In this document: piece by piece, positions 35,728 through 44,636 of the stretch
Layout: every line of letters starts with the position of its first letter
Numbering within the stretch: position 1 is the stretch's first letter
Assembly (NCBI GenBank): GCA_947259315.1
Contig: CAMYLR010000006.1
Coordinates: 244,493 to 308,492 of the forward strand
Source of the DNA: an uncultured Gemmatimonadales bacterium
GTDB taxonomy: Bacteria > Gemmatimonadota > Gemmatimonadetes > JACCXV01 > JAHWKZ01
Length of the DNA stretch: 64,000 nucleotides
Direction: 5' to 3'
Notes under the pieces: generated by a model
Told to the model about the DNA's origin: nothing
Seen by the model: the letters and a program-made list of their open reading frames with translations, nothing else
The model's database searches: none
Program-made: the position numbers and the translations under genes

Positions 35728-37523
35728 GAAGGCGCTCGCAAGTACCCGACCGCCACCGCGCCAGGACCCGCGTGGACACCCAGAACGGGTCCCACCTCGA
35801 CGACGTCGAACTCGCTCTCCGGCGCCAGTTCGGCGAGCTCTGACCGGTAGGCGTCGGCGACCCCTGGAGCGCCCGCGTGGGCGATCCAGATTCGATCGGG
35901 ACGCGGGGACTCGCGTTTTAGCGTCTTGCGGGCTCGATCGAGAATGTTCAGATGGATGCGCCCTCGGCGCGCGACACCGATCACCTTGGGTGCCCCTCGT
36001 GCGATCGGGACCGTAATCACCGGGACCAGCCCGAGTCTTTCGGCGACGCGGATCTTCCAACCCCCAACCCGTCCACCGCGCGCGAGAAACTCCAGCGTCG
36101 GGAACCCGACCCACATCCGAACGCGCTCACGAGCGTCTTCGGCGGCTGCCACCACATCCTCAACCGAGCCACCTTCTAACGCGCACTCGGCGGCGGCCTG
36201 AACGATCAACCCTTGGGCGACCGATGCGGTGCCGGTATCGACCACCGTGACGCGACCATCACCCACGAGCTCGCTCCCCTTCCGGGCGGCATTCATCGTT
36301 CCGCTAAGAGCTGCCGACAACGACACCACGACGATCGACGTGTAGTGCTCGAATAAGTACTTGTATAGAGCGGCGTAATCGCCCGGGGGTGGCTGGGACG
36401 TTCCAACTGTCTGCTCGCCACGTCGCAACCGTTCGTAGACCTCATCCGGATTGAGTGTCTGTTTGTCGAGATACGCAGCCGATCCGAGAAGCACGCGCAG
36501 AGGCACGACGTGGATGCGGAGATGCTGCTGATCCCGTTCCGGCAGATCTGCTGCAGTGTCCGTCACCACCGCCACCCTCTCACGACCGAATTGCTCAACG
36601 TGCTGAATCCGCATGTCGTCGGCCTTTGTTCTGACGACCTCTCCGAACTCGGCGACCGCACCAAAGACCGCCTCAGGATCGTCAGAGTGAACGTGGACCC
36701 TCAGCCTGTGCGGTGAACCGGCGACTACCAGTGAGTCGCCAAACCGTCCGATCGCAGCGCGCACGGTCGCCAAATCGAGCCCTCGCCCCTCGACCAGACA
36801 CTCGGTGCAGTAGCGGTAGGTGATCTCCTCTGGACTCTCGACGATCGCGGCGCGTTCGAGAGGTGCCGCGTGGTCGCCCTCTTCAATCACCGCGCCCGCC
36901 AATCGTCCTTCGGCGAAATGGTTGATCCCCTCGAGGAAATACACGAACCCCTGTGCGCCGGCATCCACGACACCGGCGCGAGCCAGGACCTTGAGTTGTT
37001 TCGGAGTTTCAGCGAGTGCGTCGCGCGCGGCTGTCAACGCCCCGCCGAAGACCTGCAGCAGGTCCGCACCATCCCTTGCGCTGTCGGCAGAAAACCGATC
37101 TGCCCACACCCGCATTACACTTAGGATCGTTCCCTCTCGAGGTTCCTCGAGCGCTTGTTGGGCGGCCCGGTTGGCGTTCGTGACCGCTCGCGCCAATCCC
37201 TGGCCGTTGGCTCTCTCCCAACCATCCAGAGCGGCCGCAAAACCTTCAAAGAACTGGGCTACGATCGCACCGGAGTTACCGCACGCACCAAACAGCGCGC
37301 CGTCGGCCAACGCCCGACTGACTTTCCCGATGCTGCGGCTCCGGACCCGCTGTGCCTGCTCGACGGCGCTGACCAGGGTCGCCGCCATGTTCGTGCCGGT
37401 ATCTCCATCCGGGACGGGAAACACGTTGATTCCATTGAGGTTCTCTTGCCGCTGGCTGACCCAGCGCGCAGCCGCTCGCGTCGAGCGTCTGAGCCGCACC
37501 CCATCGAGATAATGAACCGCCAT
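35724..37523 (-). CDS. Fused fatty-acid kinase: DAK2 (FakA-like) plus DegV (FakB-like)
   Basis: 599 residues. The N-terminal half is a DAK2 kinase domain with NVFPVPDGDTGTNMAATL (about 34-51), GACGNSGAIVAQFFEG and AGVVDAGAQGFVYFLEG. A middle FakA-type domain follows (ITYRYCTECLVEG... RVHVHSDDPEAVF, about 232-275). From about 317 a DegV lipid-binding domain begins (VAVVTDTAADLPERD, GTSQPPPGDYAALYKYLFE, VVSLSAALSGTMNAA, FPTLEFLARGGRVG). In Firmicutes FakA and FakB are separate chains that together phosphorylate fatty acids. Here both are in one protein. It is the first gene of the unit with glutaredoxin and the M24 peptidase. Confidence 0.9.
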   Translation of the reverse strand: MAVHYLDGVRLRRSTRAAARWVSQRQENLNGINVFPVPDGDTGTNMAATLVSAVEQAQRVRSRSIGKVSRALADGALFGACGNSGAIVAQFFEGFAAALDGWERANGQGLARAVTNANRAAQQALEEPREGTILSVMRVWADRFSADSARDGADLLQVFGGALTAARDALAETPKQLKVLARAGVVDAGAQGFVYFLEGINHFAEGRLAGAVIEEGDHAAPLERAAIVESPEEITYRYCTECLVEGRGLDLATVRAAIGRFGDSLVVAGSPHRLRVHVHSDDPEAVFGAVAEFGEVVRTKADDMRIQHVEQFGRERVAVVTDTAADLPERDQQHLRIHVVPLRVLLGSAAYLDKQTLNPDEVYERLRRGEQTVGTSQPPPGDYAALYKYLFEHYTSIVVVSLSAALSGTMNAARKGSELVGDGRVTVVDTGTASVAQGLIVQAAAECALEGGSVEDVVAAAEDARERVRMWVGFPTLEFLARGGRVGGWKIRVAERLGLVPVITVPIARGAPKVIGVARRGRIHLNILDRARKTLKRESPRPDRIWIAHAGAPGVADAYRSELAELAPESEFDVVEVGPVLGVHAGPGAVAVGYLRAPS

Positions 37524-37550
37524 GGGTCCACTCTACTCCCGTTTGAACCT

Positions 37551-37578
37551 AAACAAAAGGCATCCGCGTCCGGATGCC
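37551..37578 (-). terminator. Intrinsic terminator downstream of hup
   Basis: On the minus strand GGCATCCG, loop GACG, CGGATGCC, then TTTTGTTT. The 8-bp stem is perfect (37559-37566 with 37571-37578) and lies 34 bases after the hup stop. Confidence 0.85.
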
Positions 37579-37612
37579 TCTTGCTGCCGTTTCTTTGGCC
37601 TGCCAGCGGGAA

Positions 37613-37903
37613 TTACTTGTCTACTCGGTCCTTGAGGCCCTTGCCAGCCTTGAAAGCCGGGTAACGGGCAGCAGAAATCTTAATCGTCTCACCCGTCTGC
37701 GGATTACGCCCCGTGCGGGCTTTCCGCTTCCGTTGCTCGAAAGTCCCAAACCCAGTGATCTGGACCCGACGTCCAGCTCTTAGCTCGCTAGAGATGATCC
37801 CCCCTCGCTCGGTGGAAAACAACGCGTTAAGCGTGTCCTCCGCGTCTCTCTTGGTGAGACCCGTCTTGCGGGCCAAGGCGTCACGCAACTCGGTTTTGTT
37901 CAT
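37613..37903 (-). CDS. hup: HU-family DNA-binding protein
   Basis: 96 residues, the normal HU length. It opens MNKTELRDALARKTGLTKRD and has the DNA-binding arm ITGFGTFEQRKRKARTGRNP with the conserved RNPQTGE and the C-terminal PAFKAGKGLKD. It bends and compacts DNA; IHF-type function cannot be excluded. GGAGGTT lies about 10 bases upstream of the ATG, and a strong terminator follows the stop, so it is probably monocistronic and highly expressed. Confidence 0.95.
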   Translation of the reverse strand: MNKTELRDALARKTGLTKRDAEDTLNALFSTERGGIISSELRAGRRVQITGFGTFEQRKRKARTGRNPQTGETIKISAARYPAFKAGKGLKDRVDK

Positions 37904-37963
37904 GCGAACTCTAACCTCCAGGTCAAGATTCTTGTCTGCGGGGAAAGGCGTTACTATCGGACA

Positions 37964-38782
37964 TTACGCTTCTGTGGCGGGGGTGTCAACAGCCGTTCGG
38001 CCAGCAATCACGCGGCGGAGCCGTTCCGGGAAGTCCGAGATCAGCCCATCCACTCCGAGGTCGAGAAGCGCGTTCATCTCGTCGACCTCATTCACGGTCC
38101 AGACAAACACTTCGCGATCGATCGCGTGAGCGGCCCGGACAAAAGCCTTGCTAAGGACCGGAATCCCGTTCCAGTTGACCGGTACCGCGAACGCCGCACC
38201 GGGAGGTTCATACCCGTTCCAGCGCTTGGAGACTACCCGGCGCATGAACCCGGCCACGTCGTTGGGTCCAAACCCCGTTTGATGCTCTGGCACGAGCTCA
38301 CGATATCGATTGAGCGGGCCCTGCTTTAGTGAGAACACGAGCACCCTCGACTGGGCATCCATCGCCTGCAAGACCGTGCTCAGCTGAGACTCCAGCGGCG
38401 GGTCGTCCTGCTTGATCTCAACGATGATCGAGACATCGGGAAACGTCTCCAGCACTTCGGCCAGCGTTGGGATCCCAAGTCCATGCCCGCGAAACGGAAA
38501 AGTCTCGCCGTCATCGAGCGTGAAATTGTAACCCGCATCGAGCGCCCTGAGCTTTTCCAGTGACAGGTCACGAACCTTCCCGCGACCGTTGGTCGTCCGC
38601 TCGAGAGTCGAGTCGTGGATTACGACAACCTCGCCTTCAGCAGAGGTATGAACGTCGAGCTCAAATGCCTCGGCTCCCACTTCCAGGGCCGCCTCGAAGG
38701 CAACAAGGGTGTTCTCGGGGTGGGTGCCGCGCGCCCCGCGATGCGCGAACTGGCGCGGCTTGGGTCCATCAAAGAAAGTCAT
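37964..38782 (-). CDS. Glycerophosphodiester phosphodiesterase
   Basis: 272 residues with the GDPD TIM barrel: AHRGARGTHPENTLVAF (catalytic His and Glu), AFELDVHTSAEGEVVVIHDSTLERTTNGRG (metal Glu/Asp and second His), then VEIKQDD. There is no signal peptide, so it is the cytosolic type. It releases glycerol-3-phosphate from deacylated phospholipids, and the glpD gene in this window could consume it. The HAD gene ends 9 bases upstream on the same strand. Confidence 0.93.
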   Translation of the reverse strand: MTFFDGPKPRQFAHRGARGTHPENTLVAFEAALEVGAEAFELDVHTSAEGEVVVIHDSTLERTTNGRGKVRDLSLEKLRALDAGYNFTLDDGETFPFRGHGLGIPTLAEVLETFPDVSIIVEIKQDDPPLESQLSTVLQAMDAQSRVLVFSLKQGPLNRYRELVPEHQTGFGPNDVAGFMRRVVSKRWNGYEPPGAAFAVPVNWNGIPVLSKAFVRAAHAIDREVFVWTVNEVDEMNALLDLGVDGLISDFPERLRRVIAGRTAVDTPATEA

Positions 38783-38791
38783 GCAGCCAGT

Positions 38792-39520
38792 CTAGGATCG
38801 GTCCGTCAGCCGCGCCAAGTCAGCCACGTCTCGCAAGTCCGTGACTCGTTCCGCGCCCTCGGGGAGTTCACCACCGCGACCACCACGATCGAGCCAAATC
38901 GCTTTCCAGCCTGCATCGAGAGCAGGCTGGATGTCGTGATCGATCTGATCGCCGACCATGATCGGCGCACGATGATCAACAAGCGGGCCGAGTGCGCGGT
39001 GCGCTGCGTCGAATGCTTCCCGTCCAGGCTTGGCCGCGGGTAAACGTCCCGAGACGAGCACCTGAGTAAAAAAACCCCCGAGTCGCAGTTGTTCGAGCAG
39101 CGGCTCGAGTCGACTGTCCCAGTTCGACAAAACGGCCAGTGGAAACCCCGCCCGCCGCAGTCGGCGCAGAGCGGGCCTAACGTCGGCCGGCACCCGCCAA
39201 GCGCACTCAGTCGCGAACCAATCGTAGGCGTGATCGAAAAAGCGCTCAAAATCAAACCCGGTAGGCAACGGACCCGCCGCGGTGATCGCACCCTCGGCGA
39301 CTCGACGCCACCAATCGCGTTCCGATGTTGGATCGTAGGTGCCAAATGCAAGCGGCGGCGCAGCACCAAACGCCCTTCGAAACCCAGCCTCGAGGGCGAC
39401 CGGATCGAGCGAAGCGCCCTCACGCTTGGCCAGTTCGGCGTAGGCCTCGCCAACGCCGGACTGCATTTCGACCAGTGTCCCGGCGGCGTCAAGAACGACA
39501 GTCTGCATCGCGGTCGACAA
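38792..39520 (-). CDS. HAD-superfamily hydrolase (HDHD3-like)
   Basis: 242 residues. Motif I is VVLDAAGTLVE: the nucleophile Asp is present, but the second Asp of DxD is Ala, which removes the usual acid/base of phosphatases. Motif II LSNWDS, motif III Lys in AAKPGREAF and motif IV MVGDQIDHDI are intact. It may have weak or altered activity or be a phosphonatase-type or non-hydrolytic member. TTG 39520 has GGAGGA at good spacing and is preferred to the ATG at 39508, which lies too far from that site. Confidence 0.85.
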   Translation of the reverse strand: MSTAMQTVVLDAAGTLVEMQSGVGEAYAELAKREGASLDPVALEAGFRRAFGAAPPLAFGTYDPTSERDWWRRVAEGAITAAGPLPTGFDFERFFDHAYDWFATECAWRVPADVRPALRRLRRAGFPLAVLSNWDSRLEPLLEQLRLGGFFTQVLVSGRLPAAKPGREAFDAAHRALGPLVDHRAPIMVGDQIDHDIQPALDAGWKAIWLDRGGRGGELPEGAERVTDLRDVADLARLTDRS

Positions 39521-39571
39521 CGTCTCCTCCAGTTGTGCGTGGCACAGAGCGTGCTTAGATACTGTCTAACC

Positions 39572-40153
39572 ATGTCCAGCGCCATTCTCATCCCGATCGT
39601 CGGAATCGGCATCGTCGCGCTCTGGGTAGCGTGGCTATTCAATAGCCTGGTCGGGCTCAGAAACCGACTCCGGGGCGCGTGGGGAGACATCGACGCTTTC
39701 CTCAAGCGCAGAGCCGATCTCATCCCCGGCGTCGTGGCTGCGGTCCGCGGGTACGCCGCGCATGAGGAACGCACGTTGGAAGGCGTCACGGCAGCGCGAA
39801 CGACAGCGATGCTGGCCGGCGGCGGGCCCGAGGGAACGGCATCACGAGCTGCCGCCGAGAACACACTCACGCAGCGCTTGAATCAACTGATGGCGCTGGT
39901 TGAGGATTACCCCGATCTGAAGGCGAGCACGAACTTTCTTCAGCTGCAAGAGGAGCTGACCGAGACCGAGAACCATATCGCCAACGCTCGACGCTATTAC
40001 AACGCGGTAGTGCGCGACTACAACACGCGTCGTGAGACGTTCCCCAACGTCTTGATCTCGGCGCTGCTAGGGTTTGCGCCGGGTGAGTTTTTCGAGCTCA
40101 CGGATTTGGCCCAGCGCGAAGCTCCGGATGTGGGAACCACGGAGCCGGAGTGA
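39572..40153 (+). CDS. lemA: LemA family protein
   Basis: 193 residues from ATG 39572. An N-terminal membrane helix (AILIPIVGIGIVALWVAWLF) is followed by the LemA helical domain with FNSLVGLRNRLRGAWGDIDAFLKRRADLIP, EENTLT-type helices, FLQLQEELTETENHIANARR and YNAVVRDYNTRRETFPN. LemA proteins often sit beside DUF2207 or TPM-domain proteins, as here. Their biochemical role is unsettled. The stop overlaps the next gene's GTG. Confidence 0.93.
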   Translation: MSSAILIPIVGIGIVALWVAWLFNSLVGLRNRLRGAWGDIDAFLKRRADLIPGVVAAVRGYAAHEERTLEGVTAARTTAMLAGGGPEGTASRAAAENTLTQRLNQLMALVEDYPDLKASTNFLQLQEELTETENHIANARRYYNAVVRDYNTRRETFPNVLISALLGFAPGEFFELTDLAQREAPDVGTTEPE

Positions 40154-41946
40154 CCGTCCGCTGTGTGAGCTCGCTCGCGATCGTAGCCTTCTCATTCGCT
40201 CTCGCTTTACCCACCCAGGCTCAAGACACCGGCTGGACGATTACCCGTTTTCACGCCGATTACACCATACTCCCTGATCGTTCGCTAGTTGTCGTCGAGA
40301 CGATCGCGGTCGATTTCAACGAACTCAATCGACACGGCATCTACCGCGATATCCCGGTGAGGTACAAACGCCTCGTTGGCGATCGTGGAGTCGTGCAAGC
40401 CGGGCGGATGACCCTCGATCTCGACGTTCAGCAGGTCACCGACGGAAGTGGCAAAGAGCGGCAAACAAAGGTCAGCCGTGAGGGCAACGACCTCCGAATC
40501 CGAATCGGCGATCCCGATCGCACTGTCTCCGGCCGGCAGACCTACGTCATTGAATACACGCTTTCCGGTGGGTTGGGGTTTTTTGATGAGCATGACGAGC
40601 TGTATTGGCAGGTGACCGGCACGCGCTGGCCAGTCGAGATCGAGCGCGCATCGGCTACCGTGATGCTGCCCCAGGCCTCGGCTCGCGCACACGCCGATGC
40701 TGAAGGTTGGTCGGCTTACTGCTACGCTGGGTGGGCGGAGAGCACGAGCAACGCCCGCTGTAGCGCCGAATACGTGGGCAACGGCCAATACACATACTCG
40801 TCACAACGGCTCGGCGCCGGCGAAGGGTTGACGCTTGTGGCGGCATTTCCAAAGGGCTTAATCGCCCCGCCGACAAGAGCCGAACAAACGGGCGAGTGGC
40901 TCGTCCGTTGGGGTCCAGCGCTCTCACCGTTGTTTGCGATCGCGTTCATGTTTCAACTGTGGCAGCGCCGCGGCCGTGAGCCCGATGCGGGTAGCGTGGT
41001 TGCGACCTGGGAACCGCCAGAGGGAATTCGGCCCGGCCCAGCAGGGACACTCGTCGATCAGCGCGCCGACATGGACGATGTCGTCGCCACGGTACTCGAT
41101 CTCGCGGTCCGCGGGTACGTGGAGATCCGCGAAGTTCCACCGGATGGCATTCTAGGGCAGGTTGACGCCAATTCGTTCGCTGGGCGAGCACTGAGAACTT
41201 TGGGGCTGTCAGAGAACGACTGGCAACTCATCCAAGTCCGGGCCGACACCGACGAGCTCAAGCCGTTTGAGAAGCGAGTACTCACCGGGATCTTCGAAGG
41301 TGAATCCACGCGTCGGATGTCTGACCTCCACAATGAGTTCTACACGCGGCTGCCACAGATCCACGAGTCGCTGTATGCAGATTTGGTTCGGCAACGGTTG
41401 TTTCCAACCAGCCCACATCGCACCCGCGTCAAGTACCTCTGGATCGGTGGCGCGATCATGGCTGCGGGTGTGGCGATCGGAGCGGTGCTCAGCCATATCG
41501 TCTTGCTCATCGGCGTCGTGTTGTCTGGACTCGTGGTGCTGCTGTTCTCGTTTGCGATGCCGGTTATGACGCCGAAAGGCGCCCGGGTGAGGCGCCAACT
41601 CAAGGGGCTCGAGGAATACATACGCCGCGTCGAGAAGGCCGAGATGGAGTTCCGACATGCGCCGGAGAAAACCCCCGAGTTGTTCGAAACGCTGCTCCCA
41701 TTTGCCGTGGCACTCGACGCAAGCGACATCTGGGTCAAGCAGTTCGAAGGTGTGCTCACAGCCGCGCCGGCCTGGTACGGCAGCGATCTGTCGAATTGGA
41801 ATTCGAACGCGTTCGGATCACAGATGGCGGGGTTTCAGAGCGCCGCAACACGTACGTTAGGATCCGCTCCGGGATCAAGCTCGGGTGGCGGCGGTGGCGG
41901 TTCGGTCGGCGGTGGTGGTGGTGGCGGCGGTGGTGGGAGCTGGTAG
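40150..41946 (+). CDS. DUF2207 membrane protein
   Basis: 598 residues. Signal peptide to about residue 24 (FALALPTQAQ), then an extracytoplasmic DUF2207 beta domain (FHADYTILPDRSLVVVETIAVDFN ... HGIYRDIPVRY). A transmembrane segment at about 255-272 precedes a cytoplasmic part. Two further helices lie near 435-475, and the C-terminal tail is Gly/Ser-rich (SSSGGGGGGSVGGGGGGGG) ending SW. The GTG start overlaps the lemA stop (GTGA). Function unknown; the pairing with LemA is widespread. Confidence 0.9.
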   Translation: MTVRCVSSLAIVAFSFALALPTQAQDTGWTITRFHADYTILPDRSLVVVETIAVDFNELNRHGIYRDIPVRYKRLVGDRGVVQAGRMTLDLDVQQVTDGSGKERQTKVSREGNDLRIRIGDPDRTVSGRQTYVIEYTLSGGLGFFDEHDELYWQVTGTRWPVEIERASATVMLPQASARAHADAEGWSAYCYAGWAESTSNARCSAEYVGNGQYTYSSQRLGAGEGLTLVAAFPKGLIAPPTRAEQTGEWLVRWGPALSPLFAIAFMFQLWQRRGREPDAGSVVATWEPPEGIRPGPAGTLVDQRADMDDVVATVLDLAVRGYVEIREVPPDGILGQVDANSFAGRALRTLGLSENDWQLIQVRADTDELKPFEKRVLTGIFEGESTRRMSDLHNEFYTRLPQIHESLYADLVRQRLFPTSPHRTRVKYLWIGGAIMAAGVAIGAVLSHIVLLIGVVLSGLVVLLFSFAMPVMTPKGARVRRQLKGLEEYIRRVEKAEMEFRHAPEKTPELFETLLPFAVALDASDIWVKQFEGVLTAAPAWYGSDLSNWNSNAFGSQMAGFQSAATRTLGSAPGSSSGGGGGGSVGGGGGGGGGGSW

Positions 41947-41950
41947 GCTC

Positions 41951-42421
41951 CTACGCCTGATCCTCACAAGCGTCCGGAATCGCTTCGGGGTCGATCAAAC
42001 ACGGCTGACACAGCTCCAGCACGATCGAGGTCGTCGACTGTATTCGAGGATCCAAGGGCGCGCTAGCGCCGCACAAGAACGGAACGACCGGCGAGAACGT
42101 GATCTCCTCCAATCTCAACGTCCCCGTCTGATCTGGAACGATCACCTCGTCGGTGGCCGTCCGCTGGCCAGCCGGCAACACCACCGTCCCGGCCGGAGTC
42201 TCCCCTATGAACGGCGACGACAACATGTAAAACGCCTCCATCCGCCCATCGACCTTGAAGGGCTCGAGGTCGCCGGCGAGTGAGAGCTGCACGGTGACCA
42301 CCGAGGTGGCAGCGCCCACTCCCTCAGGTCCAGCCGGCTCGTCGTCGCCACACGCGATCAGAATCGCGATCGCCAAGCCAAGCGAGCCGAGTCTCAGACG
42401 GTGCCACAGCGGGCCACTCAT
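41951..42421 (-). CDS. Small lipoprotein, unknown function
   Basis: 156 residues; signal peptide with lipobox LIAC (Cys24) followed by DDEPAGPEG. The mature part is beta-rich (SVVTVQLSLAGDLEPFKVDG, GTLRLEEITFSPVVPFLCG) with four later Cys, including CQPC near the C-terminus. Not recognised as a family. ATG 42421 overlaps the DUF72 stop by 4 bases, so the two are coupled. Confidence 0.72.
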   Translation of the reverse strand: MSGPLWHRLRLGSLGLAIAILIACGDDEPAGPEGVGAATSVVTVQLSLAGDLEPFKVDGRMEAFYMLSSPFIGETPAGTVVLPAGQRTATDEVIVPDQTGTLRLEEITFSPVVPFLCGASAPLDPRIQSTTSIVLELCQPCLIDPEAIPDACEDQA

Positions 42422-43341
42422 GACCCTCCAACGTCGAACAAACCCGGTTGCGCTGGTCGCTCTGCAGCGACATCCGCCAACGCTTCAGGGTATGCAGCGA
42501 GCAGGGATTGAGGCACCGTCACTCGTTTGCCACTAGCCCAAGCTTTGAGCTGCAATGCGTTGACGACGCCTTGACCCTGATAGTGGTTGTTGGTTATCGC
42601 GATCACCTTCTCGACGGTCGAATCGTCTGTCGCCCGCTGGATCCGTTCGACCCACGGCGCGAGCTCGTCCCTATCGTAGAGATAGTCATATCTCTCGCTC
42701 GATGGCCGTCCTTCCGCGAACCACGCATCGAAATTTCGTCCGTGGAGGCGAGCGTACGAGATCGGACCGGTACGCCGATCCACCGCCTCTAGCGAGCCGG
42801 CGTGGAGCGGCTGGTCGATCATCGCCAGGCTGACCCCGCGCTCACCCAGCCACTGGAGCGTATCTCTATCATCCCACGATTCGTGGCGGACTTCAAGCAC
42901 CAGCGGATAGTCATCGAACGTGGCGACGACGTTCTCCAGCCATTGACGCTCTGGCGACCGGTTGCGGAACGACCACGGGAACTGTACGAGCACGGCGAGC
43001 AACCGGTCCTCTTCCGCAATCACGTCGATCCCTTCACGGTAGTCCCTGACATCGACTTGGGCCGGCGGCGCGTCGCGTTCGTGAGTGAACCGACGCCACA
43101 ACTTGGCGGTGAATTGGAAGTGGGGGTGATCTCCCAGTCGTTCCACCCAAGCCCTTGTCCACGCTTTGGGCGGTGGACGGTAGAACGACGTGTTGATCTC
43201 GATCACGTTGAAGTACTTGGCGAGATAGTCGAGGGGGTCGAAGTCGCGCCCGGCACCACTCGGGTAAACAACCCCTTTCCAATCCGCGTACGACCACCCG
43301 GCGGGGCCGATGTACAACTTGGGGTCTGCGCGCTCATTCAT
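42418..43341 (-). CDS. DUF72 family protein (YecE-like TIM barrel)
   Basis: 307 residues. The family opening YIGPAGWSYADWKGVVYP is at about 10-27, followed by YFNVIEINTSFYRPPP, FTAKLWRRFTHERD, VLVQFPWSF, VLEVRHESWD, YARLHGRNF and the late ITNNHYQGQGVVNALQLK. The TIM-barrel fold is known, but the activity is not. It lies downstream of dinB (18 bases) on the same strand. Confidence 0.93.
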   Translation of the reverse strand: MNERADPKLYIGPAGWSYADWKGVVYPSGAGRDFDPLDYLAKYFNVIEINTSFYRPPPKAWTRAWVERLGDHPHFQFTAKLWRRFTHERDAPPAQVDVRDYREGIDVIAEEDRLLAVLVQFPWSFRNRSPERQWLENVVATFDDYPLVLEVRHESWDDRDTLQWLGERGVSLAMIDQPLHAGSLEAVDRRTGPISYARLHGRNFDAWFAEGRPSSERYDYLYDRDELAPWVERIQRATDDSTVEKVIAITNNHYQGQGVVNALQLKAWASGKRVTVPQSLLAAYPEALADVAAERPAQPGLFDVGGS

Positions 43342-43359
43342 CGGGTTACCCTGACCTGC

Positions 43360-44556
43360 CTACTCGGCTGGATCCCGATCGCGGAGCGTCAACGTTGGAC
43401 CGCTGCGAACAACGCCGGTTCCGTATCGCTTTCGTAATCGATCGATTGGGTCCATCAGTCGATCCCACGCCCGCGCCCGGGGAGAAGCGAACAACTCGAG
43501 CTGCGGGGCCGCCATGACGAGGTTCGAAACACCCACGCCCAACAGTCGGATGTTCGGTCGAGGTCCACATGCCACACGGAAAAGTTCACGTGCCGCTTTT
43601 GCAACCGTTCGATCGCTGTCGGTGGGTGACGACAGTGTGATGCTTCGTGCGAGGGTCGTAAAATCGTGGTGTCGGAGCTTTAGTGTCACTGTTCGAGCGG
43701 TCAAACGTTGAGCCCGCAAATCGTGACACACGCGCTCGCTCAGATAGAACAACATCGCCTCGCAGAACTCGAGATCCGTCGTGTCGATATCGAAAGTGCA
43801 CTCGCGGCTCACGGACTTGGGATGTTCACGACTCGCGACCCGCGTCCCACCACCACCGGTGGCACGGGCTAGAAAATGCGAGCCATGCTCACCCAGGGCA
43901 CCGGTCAGAACAGCTTGGTCGAGTCGCGCCAAATCACCCACCGTCTTCAGATTGTACTTGACCAATCGCTCGCGCGTAGCCGGTCCGACACCCGGTAGAC
44001 ATCGCAACGGGAGTGGCGCCAGAAACACCGCCTCGCGGCCAGGCAGCACGTGCAAGAGACCCTCCGGTTTCGCGAGGTCGGATGCGATCTTGGCGATCGT
44101 CTTTGTGGTGCCGAGCCCCATCGAGACCGGCAGCCGCGTCTGCTCGAGAATCGCCGAACGAATGCGCTCGGCTGTCTGCGCCGGCGGCCCATGGAGGCGC
44201 TCAGTGCCAGTGAGATCGAGGTACGCTTCATCGATCGAAACCGGTTCGACTGCCGGGGTGAATTCGACGAACACGCGCCGCACCGCGCGCGCTGCACGCG
44301 CATACAGGTCACGATGTCCGGCCACGTACACACCGCCGGGACAGCGGCGGTACGCTTCGCCGATCGGCATCGCGGAGTGGATCCCAAAAGCCCGTGCTTC
44401 ATAAGACGCAGCGGCGACAACACCGCGACCGCGGCCTCCCCGTGGGTCAGCGCCCACGACGACGGGCTTGCCGACCAGCGAGGGGTCACGCAACCGTTCG
44501 ACCGCTACATAGAAGGCATCGAGATCAACGTGAAGGATCGATCGCGGATCGGGCAC
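43360..44556 (-). CDS. dinB: DNA polymerase IV (Y-family)
   Basis: 398 residues. Palm-domain carboxylates are HVDLDAFYVAVE (Asp9) and SIDEAYLDLTG (Asp/Glu). KIASDLAKPEGLLHVLP and the helix-hairpin-helix LPGVGPATRERL are present, and a little-finger domain follows. It performs translesion synthesis. GTG start at 44556 with no clear ribosome site. I do not see a LexA-box-like element in the 80-base gap upstream. Confidence 0.95.
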   Translation of the reverse strand: MPDPRSILHVDLDAFYVAVERLRDPSLVGKPVVVGADPRGGRGRGVVAAASYEARAFGIHSAMPIGEAYRRCPGGVYVAGHRDLYARAARAVRRVFVEFTPAVEPVSIDEAYLDLTGTERLHGPPAQTAERIRSAILEQTRLPVSMGLGTTKTIAKIASDLAKPEGLLHVLPGREAVFLAPLPLRCLPGVGPATRERLVKYNLKTVGDLARLDQAVLTGALGEHGSHFLARATGGGGTRVASREHPKSVSRECTFDIDTTDLEFCEAMLFYLSERVCHDLRAQRLTARTVTLKLRHHDFTTLARSITLSSPTDSDRTVAKAARELFRVACGPRPNIRLLGVGVSNLVMAAPQLELFASPRARAWDRLMDPIDRLRKRYGTGVVRSGPTLTLRDRDPAE

Positions 44557-44636
44557 GATGATTAAACTCTACCCGAACAAAAACCGAACGTCAACGCTAT
44601 GCTGTCTCTTGGTCCCGCAACCGGTATCATCGACGC

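Noticed and set aside
39554-39570. Short palindrome TTAGA-TACTG-TCTAA before lemA
   Set aside because: Only 5-bp arms; expected by chance and no other support.
38806-39870. 354-residue minus-strand frame across the HAD and lemA genes
   Set aside because: Overlaps two recognisable genes in other frames and lacks any coherent domain.
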